DNA from: JBHEKP01 sp041859375
Lineage (GTDB): Bacteria; Hydrogenedentota; Hydrogenedentia; Hydrogenedentales; CAITNO01
Length of the DNA stretch: 26,565 bases
Assembly: GCA_041859375.1 (NCBI GenBank)
Contig: JBHEKP010000076.1
Location: 1 to 26,565, forward strand
Reading direction: 5' to 3'
This document shows positions 7,682-14,024 of the stretch, piece by piece; the stretch's first letter is position 1, and each line of letters starts with the position of its first letter. The position numbers and the translations under genes are program-made. Under the pieces are notes generated by a model. That model was not told where the DNA came from. It worked only from the letters and a program-made list of their open reading frames with translations, and searched no databases.

Positions 7682-9172
7682 ATGAAACCCTTTCGTATGT
7701 TGCTTGTTAACGTGGGGTATCACACGCGGATGTTTCCGCTGGTCACGCCGCCCATGGGGTTGATGGCCCTGGCTGCGTATCTGCGTGAACGCCTTCCCGT
7801 GGAACCGCTAATCATCAATCAGCGTCTGGAAAATACCCCCATAGAGGAGGTGGTGCGCCGGGGCCGGGATTTCGGCCCTGATGTGATTGGCCTGTCGGTT
7901 TTCACCACCTCCGCGTATCTTCTCCCTGAAATGGCGCGCCAGATGCGCGCGGCATTTCCTGGCAAGCTGATCATGGTGGGCGGCCCCCACGCCTCAGGAA
8001 TGCGCGCCGATGTGTTCCGAAACAGTGATGTGGATGTTGTGGTTCCCGGGGAGGGGGAGATAACCGCGGATGCGGTGCTGCGCGCGTGGGACGGCGGGGG
8101 GCGCAATTTTGACGGCATCCCCGGGCTGCTTTGGAAAAACGCGCAGGGTGAGATCGTCCAAAACCCCGGCTGTCTTCCGCAGATCGAGGAGCTTGACTCC
8201 CTGCCCATGCCCGCATACGACCTGATTGATTTGCCGAGGTACTGGAAGATTCAGTCCATTGCCCCCATATTCCGGCGGCGCTACGCCTCTTTGGTCAGCA
8301 GCCGCGGCTGTCCCTACCAGTGCATCTGGTGCCACCGCATTTTTGGAAAGGCGATCCGGATGCATTCGCCGGAGCGGGTTGTGGAGGAGATGGCCTTTCT
8401 TCACGGGAAATACCGTGCGCAGGGGCTCCGTGATTTTGAGTTTTTGGATGACAATTTCAACTTTCGCCCGCAGCGGGTGCTTGACATCTGCGACGGCCTG
8501 CACAAGCGCGGCATGAAAATAAAGCTGACTTTTCCCACGGGGCTGCGCGCAGATTTGCTCAACCCGCAGGTGATTGACGCGCTTGTGGACACGGGCATGC
8601 AGATGTGCGGCTTCGCCCTGGAAACGGCTTCCCCCCGGCTTCAGAAGTTCACCTGCAAACAGTTGAACATCCCGAAAATGCTTGCCTCGGCGGAGCATGC
8701 CGTGCGCCGGGGCGTGTTCATGAACCTGTTTTGCATGCTTGGCTTTCCGACGGAGACGGAGGAGGAAATCCGGCAGACGATACAGGTGGCCTATGACTCG
8801 GCGGTGATGACCGCCTCCTTTTACACGGTGACCCCCTTTCCGGGCACCGAACTCTATGAGATGATTAAGCGGGAACATCCCGAAGTGCTGACAAAACTGC
8901 GGTACGATGACATGGACTTTTCGGGGATGAAGGTGAATTTGACCGATTTGCCGGATGAGAAACTGTTTTATTACCAGCGGATGGCCCTCAGAAAGTTCTA
9001 CAGCAAACCGTCGCGCATTTACCGTATCGTCCGCCACCATCCCCAGTCCTGGCTGCTGCCCGCCTATGTGCCCATTTTTGTGTACCGGGCCACCAAGGGG
9101 ATGTTTGCCAAAAAAACGGTTCAGGCAGCATCTTTGCCTGTTTCGGGCGGGGGGTGCCCTCCGGCTTCCTGA
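7682..9172 (+). CDS. Cobalamin-binding radical SAM protein of unknown reaction
   Basis: This 496-residue protein has an N-terminal B12-binding-like Rossmann domain at about residues 5-140 (PPMGLMALAAYLRE, DVIGLSVFTTSAYL, VGGPHAS, VPGEGE). A radical SAM core follows, with the cluster motif CPYQCIWC: Cys210, Cys214 and Cys217 bind the [4Fe-4S] cluster. Conserved core pieces such as FLDDNFNF, GLRADLL, FALETASPRL and MLGFPTETEEEI follow. This is the class B radical SAM layout shared by BchE-like cyclases, hopanoid methylases and many methyltransferases. No lipid, pigment or peptide biosynthesis gene is adjacent, so no reaction is assigned. The last 60 residues (from about FYSKPSRIYRI) are basic and hydrophobic, as in family members that act on membrane lipids. 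The ribosome binding site is weak. The gene ends 9 nt before the convergent transporter gene. Confidence 0.85.
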   Translation: MKPFRMLLVNVGYHTRMFPLVTPPMGLMALAAYLRERLPVEPLIINQRLENTPIEEVVRRGRDFGPDVIGLSVFTTSAYLLPEMARQMRAAFPGKLIMVGGPHASGMRADVFRNSDVDVVVPGEGEITADAVLRAWDGGGRNFDGIPGLLWKNAQGEIVQNPGCLPQIEELDSLPMPAYDLIDLPRYWKIQSIAPIFRRRYASLVSSRGCPYQCIWCHRIFGKAIRMHSPERVVEEMAFLHGKYRAQGLRDFEFLDDNFNFRPQRVLDICDGLHKRGMKIKLTFPTGLRADLLNPQVIDALVDTGMQMCGFALETASPRLQKFTCKQLNIPKMLASAEHAVRRGVFMNLFCMLGFPTETEEEIRQTIQVAYDSAVMTASFYTVTPFPGTELYEMIKREHPEVLTKLRYDDMDFSGMKVNLTDLPDEKLFYYQRMALRKFYSKPSRIYRIVRHHPQSWLLPAYVPIFVYRATKGMFAKKTVQAASLPVSGGGCPPAS

Positions 9173-9181
9173 CGCGGGTGG

Positions 9182-10111
9182 TTATCGCCCCGTCCTCGCC
9201 GTTGTTGCGCCCGTTCTGCGCTGGGCGTCCACCACGAGCATGCTTCCGGTGATGAGCACCGCCGCGCCGATCCACTGGAGCAGGTTCATGGCCTCGTCGG
9301 GCCACAGGGTCAGCGCCACCAGGTAGGTGAAAAAGGGGTTCACGAGGTGCAGGGTGGTGCAAAAGGCCGCCCCGAGCCGCACCTGCGCGTAGTGGAAGGC
9401 GCAGTGGGACATGCTGATGCTCACCATCCCCGACAGGAATGCCACCGCGCCGACCCCCGCACCGGCCCGCTCCAGGGCCGATGTGTCGCCCAGCAGCAGC
9501 ATGACGGGCAGGAACCCGGCTGTCACCATGACGGAGACCACGGTGAACATGGGCACCGGATGCAGGTCTTTGCAGGTGTGGCGGCTGCCGACGATATAGA
9601 CCGCCCAGCAGACGTTCACGAACATGAGCAGCGCGAAGGCGTAGTCGAAGGCGGGGAGCAGCCCCGCGCCGGGTTCGCGCATGAGCACCCCGGCCACGCC
9701 GATGAGGCTGAGCAGGCCGCCCGCGAGAAAGCGGAAACTCACAATCACGCCGCGCTCCTCGTGGAACATGGCGTAGCTGAGCAGCACCACCATGGGCACC
9801 TGGAGTTTGGCGATCAACTGCGCCGAGGTCGCGGTGGTGTGGTAGATGGCCATGGTCCATGCGGTCTGCATGAACACTACGAGCAGGCTGATGGCCAGCA
9901 GGGTCCGCCAGCGCCGTGCCGCGCGGAGCAGTTCCTCCCGGTAGAAAACCACGCAGTAGGGCAGCAGCGCCGCCGCGGCGCTCACATAGCGGACAAAGGA
10001 CTGGACATAGGGGTCGTAATAGGCGGTGAGGTAGCGGATGAACACGGGGGCCAGCGCCCAGCCGAGCGCCGAGACGGCAAGCGCCGCGTATGCCCTGCCC
10101 TGGCCGCGCAC
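9182..10111 (-). CDS. EamA/DMT-family transporter
   Basis: This 309-residue inner-membrane protein has two repeated halves of about five hydrophobic helices each, the drug/metabolite transporter layout. The first half includes ALGWALAPVFIRYL, SFVRYVSAAAALLPY, TAWTMAIYHTTATSAQLIAKLQVPMVVLL and GGLLSLIGVAGVLM. The second includes MFVNVCWAVYIVG, LSGMVSISMSHCAFHYAQVRLGAAF and LVNPFFTYLVAL followed by WIGAAVLITGSMLVV. Members export or import amino acids, nucleotide-related metabolites and other small molecules. The start is a GTG at 10111, only 3 nt after the leuB stop codon, so translation is probably coupled to leuB. That coupling suggests a branched-chain amino acid or related keto-acid substrate, but this is inference only. 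Confidence 0.88.
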   Translation of the reverse strand: MRGQGRAYAALAVSALGWALAPVFIRYLTAYYDPYVQSFVRYVSAAAALLPYCVVFYREELLRAARRWRTLLAISLLVVFMQTAWTMAIYHTTATSAQLIAKLQVPMVVLLSYAMFHEERGVIVSFRFLAGGLLSLIGVAGVLMREPGAGLLPAFDYAFALLMFVNVCWAVYIVGSRHTCKDLHPVPMFTVVSVMVTAGFLPVMLLLGDTSALERAGAGVGAVAFLSGMVSISMSHCAFHYAQVRLGAAFCTTLHLVNPFFTYLVALTLWPDEAMNLLQWIGAAVLITGSMLVVDAQRRTGATTARTGR

Positions 10112-10114
10112 GGA

Positions 10115-11209
10115 CTAGTCCGCCAGCGCCGAAACGACCATGTCGCCGAAGGCCTCCGTGCCGAGCACCCGGTCGGGGCTTCCCGGCTCCGCCAGATCGG
10201 CGGTGACATGGCCGGAGCCGAAGACCCTGCGCATGGCCGCCCAGATGCGCGCCGCCGCCGCGTCGTGGCCGAAGCTCTTCTCCAGCATCAGCGCCACCGA
10301 TCCGATCATGCTGTAGGGGTTGGCGGTTCCCTTTCCGGCGATGTCCGGGGCCGAGCCGTGGGACGGCTCGTAGAAGGATTTTTCCATGCCGATGCACGCG
10401 GAGGGCATGAGTCCGAGCGAGCCCAGAATGCCGCCGCCGAGATCGCTGAGGATGTCGCCGAACATGTTTTCCATCACCATCACGTCAAACTGGTCCGGAC
10501 GGAGCACGAGCGCGGTGGCGGCGGCGTCCACGATGATGCTGCGCACCTCCACGTCGGCGTAGTATTTTTTGATGTCGTCCAGCACGTCGTTCCAGAGCAC
10601 GCTGGACAGGAGCACGTTGCTCTTGTGCACGCTGTGGAGCAGGCGGCGGCGCCTGCGCGCGGCCTCGAAGGCCGCCATGAGTATGCGCCGTATCTCCCGC
10701 TCCGAATATTCCAGCGTCTCGGTGACGTAGCGCCCGTCCTCCGCGCTCAGCCCCTCCTTCTTTTCGCCGAAGTACAGGCCGCCCACCAGTTCTCGGATGA
10801 TCACGATGTCTATGCCGCCGGGGATGCGCTCCGCACGCAGCGGGGAAAATCGGACCAGCTCCGGCGGCAGGTACACTGGCCGGAAATTGGCGTAGGTGTT
10901 GTAGCGTTTCCGCAGGGGCAGCAACGCTCCGCGCTCCGGCTGCTCGTTCACCGGAATCTGTTTTGACGCCTCCGTGCCCAGGCCGATGGGCCCCTTGAGG
11001 ATGGCGTCGGACGCGTCGCACACGGCCATGGTTTCGGCGGGGAAGCTTGAGCCGTGGTCAAACCAGGCCTGGCCGCCGAAGGGCGCGTATTTCAGCTCAA
11101 AACGCGCGCCGGTGGCCGGCTCAACGGCACGAAGCACTTTTACCGCCTCGCGGACGATTTCGGGGCCGATGCCGTCCCCCTCAAGTACTGCTATGGTGTG
11201 GGTCTTCAT
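10115..11209 (-). CDS. leuB: 3-isopropylmalate dehydrogenase
   Basis: This cytoplasmic NAD-dependent enzyme oxidatively decarboxylates 3-isopropylmalate in leucine biosynthesis. The 364-residue product shows the family blocks in order: EGDGIGPEIV near the N-terminus, KGPIG, LLPLRKRYNTYANFRPV, IRELVGGLYFGEKKEG, HKSNVLLSSVLWNDV, VDAAATALVLRPDQFDV, ENMFGDILSDLGGGILGSLGLMPSA and YEPSHGSAPDIAGKGTANP (cofactor and metal site). IRELVGGLYFGE favours LeuB over isocitrate or tartrate dehydrogenases. ATG 11209 is preceded by AGGAA. An extended -10 lies about 130 nt upstream. leuA, leuC and leuD are not in the window. A 28-codon frame (11292 down to 11206) ends across the leuB start codon. Confidence 0.93.
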   Translation of the reverse strand: MKTHTIAVLEGDGIGPEIVREAVKVLRAVEPATGARFELKYAPFGGQAWFDHGSSFPAETMAVCDASDAILKGPIGLGTEASKQIPVNEQPERGALLPLRKRYNTYANFRPVYLPPELVRFSPLRAERIPGGIDIVIIRELVGGLYFGEKKEGLSAEDGRYVTETLEYSEREIRRILMAAFEAARRRRRLLHSVHKSNVLLSSVLWNDVLDDIKKYYADVEVRSIIVDAAATALVLRPDQFDVMVMENMFGDILSDLGGGILGSLGLMPSACIGMEKSFYEPSHGSAPDIAGKGTANPYSMIGSVALMLEKSFGHDAAAARIWAAMRRVFGSGHVTADLAEPGSPDRVLGTEAFGDMVVSALAD

Positions 11210-11339
11210 GAGTAAAGTTCCTGTGCGGCGGTGCTTTGAGGGCTGTAACAGGCCAAAACGCCGCCGGCAAATGAAATATGCCCCGGACACATGACACACG
11301 GGAGGGTTTTATCGGACCCGGCGGGGCAAACGATGTCCC

Positions 11340-11348
11340 ATTGTAGCA
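11340..11348 (-). promoter_or_regulatory. Putative extended -10 promoter of leuB
   Basis: Reading the minus strand, TGC-TACAAT forms an extended -10 (TGnTACAAT, 5 of 6 core matches). The predicted start near 11333 leaves a leader of about 124 nt. No strong -35 is visible, which is usual for extended -10 promoters. Confidence 0.5.
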
Positions 11349-11490
11349 CGGCCCGCGCCGGAAATGCGTTTTTCCGGATTTTCTGGAACAAAGGACGGGG
11401 CGTGTGGGATCATTGCACTGTAAAACGCACTCAGGCGCCGGAACTGTGGCGCATCCGCGCCGCCACCGCCGGAGCCGGGAGGAATTTCGC

Positions 11491-12447
11491 ATGATTACGC
11501 CAGACAAAACCCCATTTTTCACGGGCCGCACCGTCCTGTTGCTGGCGGCGTTGCTGCTTGCCCTTCCGTCCGCGCGCGCCGCCATGGTGACGGCAACGCC
11601 GGACACGGTCACTTTTGACAATGCGGCGGCTTCGGCGGCGGTCGCCCTCGCGGCGGACGGCGTGCCCATTCCCGCGGCGGAAATCCGGGGATTCCGCCTG
11701 CTGGTGGGGGGCAGCGACTACAGCCACATGCTCCGTTTTTCCAAGGCCGACGGAGCCGTCACAATCAGCCCCAGCCCCACGGTGGAGGTGGGCAGTTATG
11801 ATCTGGTCATCAGCACCGGCAGGGGGGAGGCGCGGGTCAGGGTGTACACCCCGCTTGGGGAGCACCCCTCCAGCTTGGAGGTGCTCGCGCAAAAACTGGG
11901 CATGACCGTGGAGGAACTGAAAAACCGGTCGGGAAAATCCGGCTCCATGGCGCGGCAGCAGCTCCAGCTTGATCTGCCCCCCCTGTACCACACCGGGCAA
12001 ACCCTTGCGCTGGACATGGGTGCGTCGCCGGAGGTGCTGGCGGTTTGGGAGGTGAACCGGGAAAAGGTTTCCGAGGGCGCCGGCGCGGGCAGGCTGGAAT
12101 ACCTGTTCAGGGAACCCGGCGCCTACCTCTTCACCTACACGGAAAGCCGGGACGGCGTTGTGGTGGCCTCCGTTTCAGGCCTGGTGGAGGTGGTGGACGA
12201 GCCGGTGATAAAGACGGAAACGGCGGCCAAGACACAGTATGGGCTCAACGCCCCCGAAGGGTACAGAAAAAACACCTGGACCCTGGACGGGCAGGCCGTG
12301 TCGGCAACGCCCAAGTTCGAACAGACCTTTGAGGCCCCCGGCGAGCACATCATCATCCTTCTTCAGGAGGAACCGGCGTCGGGAAATCCGGGCGGGTTCC
12401 GTAAGATTCGCTGGCAGCTTACCGTCACAGCCAAAGTGGTGAAATAA
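11491..12447 (+). CDS. Secreted protein of unknown function with Ig/PKD-like segments
   Basis: I do not recognise this 318-residue protein as a named family. It starts with a signal peptide (about residues 1-31, hydrophobic core TVLLLAALLLALP, AXA-type end ARA). Residues near 128-145 (SLEVLAQKLGMTVEELKNRS) followed later by HTGQTLAL resemble the helix-and-GQ elements of a LysM domain, interrupted by extra residues. Two later beta-rich stretches contain phrases like REPGAYLFTYTES and EAPGEHIIILLQEE, as in PKD or Ig-like sandwich domains. The likely place of action is the periplasm or cell surface, perhaps binding peptidoglycan or sugar. ATG 11491 follows a clear GGAGGA. It is divergent from leuB, and the AT-rich island begins right after its stop codon. 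Confidence 0.7.
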   Translation: MITPDKTPFFTGRTVLLLAALLLALPSARAAMVTATPDTVTFDNAAASAAVALAADGVPIPAAEIRGFRLLVGGSDYSHMLRFSKADGAVTISPSPTVEVGSYDLVISTGRGEARVRVYTPLGEHPSSLEVLAQKLGMTVEELKNRSGKSGSMARQQLQLDLPPLYHTGQTLALDMGASPEVLAVWEVNREKVSEGAGAGRLEYLFREPGAYLFTYTESRDGVVVASVSGLVEVVDEPVIKTETAAKTQYGLNAPEGYRKNTWTLDGQAVSATPKFEQTFEAPGEHIIILLQEEPASGNPGGFRKIRWQLTVTAKVVK

Positions 12448-12459
12448 ATGAGAATAAAA

Positions 12460-12469
12460 AGACTATTTA
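12460..12469 (+). repeat. Left copy of 10-bp direct repeat AGACTATTTA
   Basis: AGACTATTTA occurs here, 13 nt after the stop codon of the preceding gene, and again at 13375-13384. The two copies bracket the AbiGi-like gene. It could be a target-site duplication or recombination scar. In AT-rich DNA a chance match is also possible. Confidence 0.4.
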
Positions 12470-12513
12470 TATGAGGCTTTGGATAATTCAACACCTAAAA
12501 AAAGGATTTGTTT

Positions 12514-13293
12514 ATGGCATATGTATCAAATGTATTGACGCATTGGATTGGCAGGAATCAAATTAATGATGATGAAAGGTATAAAATACTTACCGAGAAA
12601 ATATTAAATAAACAAGAATTATTGTATTCAATATGTGATATACCTTTTTTCTCAAAATATGGCGGTATTAATCCTAAAGCTTGGTCGCTTCCAATGGTTT
12701 GTTTTACTGATATACCATTTTCTGAAACAGAAGTGCATTGTGGAAAATACTCTAAATTTGGAATTTCATTTTCAAAAGAACACATGACTAATTTATGTGT
12801 TGCTCCAGTATATTATGGTTTACAGCCATTTATTTATCAGGCTTATTCAGATTTGTATCATACGCTGGTAGGAATGAAAGAGTATGATGGAGTCGTTTTT
12901 TCTCAGGGCAAGAAAAAAGGCGAGCTTTTCTCGGTTGATAAAGCACTCCAAAGTCTTCATGCATTCATTGCATTGTCGCAAAATTATTCCGAGAATTTTG
13001 AATTTGAACATGACCCCAAAAGCCTTAATCCATTGACTAAAATGGAAAACATATTTGGAGTTCACGATAGTTATAATGAAAGGGAATGGAGATCTATTTA
13101 TAGGAATGGAGATAAATTTGTTTGGAATAACACAAGGGATGGAAATAATTATTTTAGATTTTCGTTAAATTCTGTAAAGTATATAATTGTACCAAGAGAT
13201 TATCACGAGAAGCTGTTTTTGTATTTGAAGAGCGATGCAAAATTTGATATACTTCCAAGCGTGCTTGTTTACGAAGATCTTAAATATTTATAA
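12514..13293 (+). CDS. AbiGi-like (DUF2743) putative abortive-infection protein
   Basis: The 259-residue product has the pattern I associate with the AbiGi family (PF10899, formerly DUF2743): SNVLTHWIGRN and DDERYKIL at the start, PMVCFTDIPFSETEVHCGKYSKFGISFSK at about 66-94, a central variable part, then NEREWRSIYR and a C-terminal VKYIIVPRDYHEKL. In Lactococcus AbiG, AbiGi is encoded with the nucleotidyltransferase-like toxin AbiGii and acts in phage resistance. No AbiGii is present here, so it is an orphan or stands alone. The mechanism of the family is not established. ATG 12514 follows AAAAAAAGGA at good spacing. The gene is strikingly AT-rich with A/T-ending codons, unlike every neighbour, which indicates recent horizontal acquisition. 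No signal peptide or membrane helix is seen. The family call rests on memory of conserved phrases. Confidence 0.55.
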   Translation: MAYVSNVLTHWIGRNQINDDERYKILTEKILNKQELLYSICDIPFFSKYGGINPKAWSLPMVCFTDIPFSETEVHCGKYSKFGISFSKEHMTNLCVAPVYYGLQPFIYQAYSDLYHTLVGMKEYDGVVFSQGKKKGELFSVDKALQSLHAFIALSQNYSENFEFEHDPKSLNPLTKMENIFGVHDSYNEREWRSIYRNGDKFVWNNTRDGNNYFRFSLNSVKYIIVPRDYHEKLFLYLKSDAKFDILPSVLVYEDLKYL

Positions 13294-13374
13294 TTGTATG
13301 CTTGAAAATAAAACAAAATAAATTTAACTTGTTAGGCTGTGGCTGGAGTATTTTATGGGCACTTTTTTAATGAT

Positions 13375-13384
13375 AGACTATTTA
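13375..13384 (+). repeat. Right copy of 10-bp direct repeat AGACTATTTA
   Basis: This is the partner of 12460-12469. It lies about 80 nt after the AbiGi-like gene and just before the rhuM remnant, within the last AT-rich stretch. Confidence 0.4.
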
Positions 13385-13411
13385 AAAATTATAAAACAAC
13401 CACAATTAAAA

Positions 13412-13786
13412 TTATATTCGACCTGTGCTTCCATCTGTTATCAGCGCGCTGGTGAATGCTCTCCGCTTGACCCGGTAGCCCACTGAAATGACCATGTCGA
13501 GATTATAGAACTCGATTTCCCGCTTCACTTCGCGGTTGCCCTCTTGACGAACTAACAAGAATTTCTTGTTAGTTGCCGCGAGATCCAGCTCTCCCTCTTC
13601 GTAAATTGTTTTTATGTGAAGGCTTATATTCTGCTGGCTCGTCTGAAAAAGCTCCGTCATGTGCTGCTAGCTGAGCCAGACGGTCTCGTCCTCCAGGCGC
13701 ACATCCAGTTTTAACTGGCCGTCCTCGGACTGATAAATCAAAAACTGTCCCTTGGAGGGAAGATCCGGATTGATGGAGTCAGTCAC
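13412..13786 (-). pseudogene. rhuM: Broken rhuM (virulence protein RhuM family) remnant
   Basis: The N-terminal part of a RhuM-family protein is readable in one frame. GTG 13786 with GGAAAGGG upstream begins VTDSINPDLPSKGQ, then FLIYQSEDGQLKLDVRLEDETVWLS, then a TAG at 13667-13669, then QHMTELFQTSQQNISLHIKTIY and later FYNLDMVISVGYRV. The family normally reads VWLSQ.QMAELF at the break, so the TAG most simply replaces a CAG glutamine codon without a frame change. Homology stops after GYRV at about 13469 and the frame runs into unrelated AT-rich sequence, stopping at 13412. Intact members are usually over 300 residues, so about two thirds is missing. RhuM genes often sit in restriction-modification or other defence islands. 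Function is lost unless the fragment downstream of the TAG is translated from its own ATG at 13660. Confidence 0.82.
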
Positions 13787-13876
13787 GCAGTACCCTTTCC
13801 TCACTCTCCCACATCTCACCGCCGGACTGGTTTCATCCTTTCGGACTCTTGGAGCTGTCAGGCGTGTCCAGTCCGC

Positions 13877-13900
13877 CTTGTCCAAATCATTTTGGACAAG
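13877..13900. repeat. Perfect 24-bp inverted repeat (10-bp arms, 4-nt spacer)
   Basis: CTTGTCCAAA at 13877-13886 and its exact reverse complement TTTGGACAAG at 13891-13900 flank TCAT. It lies between the rhuM remnant (transcribed left) and the GH-like gene (transcribed right), about 125 nt before the latter's ATG. It fits an operator for a dimeric repressor, or a stable RNA hairpin. No T-run follows on either strand, so it is not a terminator. Confidence 0.75.
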
Positions 13901-14024
13901 TTTCCACCACGCTTTTGAAGCGCCGTCATTTTACTATCGGAAAGGGGCGAACACAATCCGGGAAGAAATGGGCGCGGGAAAAGATATACCATGGCTCTCT
14001 GGGTTAAGGTATAGGGAGTTAATC

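Noticed and set aside
7661..7684. A six-codon frame overlapping the radical SAM start codon (ATGA-type overlap)
   Set aside because: Too short and without a ribosome binding site. Such overlaps occur easily by chance.
8988..10966. Long open frames in both directions over the radical SAM end, EamA and leuB genes
   Set aside because: They are rich in Arg, Gly, His and Ala, lack family motifs, and lie antisense or out of frame to well-recognised genes.
12558..13065. Short minus-strand frames inside the AbiGi-like gene, considered as a hidden AbiGii partner
   Set aside because: They are 72-75 codons, far shorter than AbiGii, and show no nucleotidyltransferase motif.
13752..14024. N-terminal extension of the GH-like gene back to 13752
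   Set aside because: The extension overlaps the rhuM remnant in antisense, has no homology, and a good ribosome binding site plus signal peptide mark ATG 14025.
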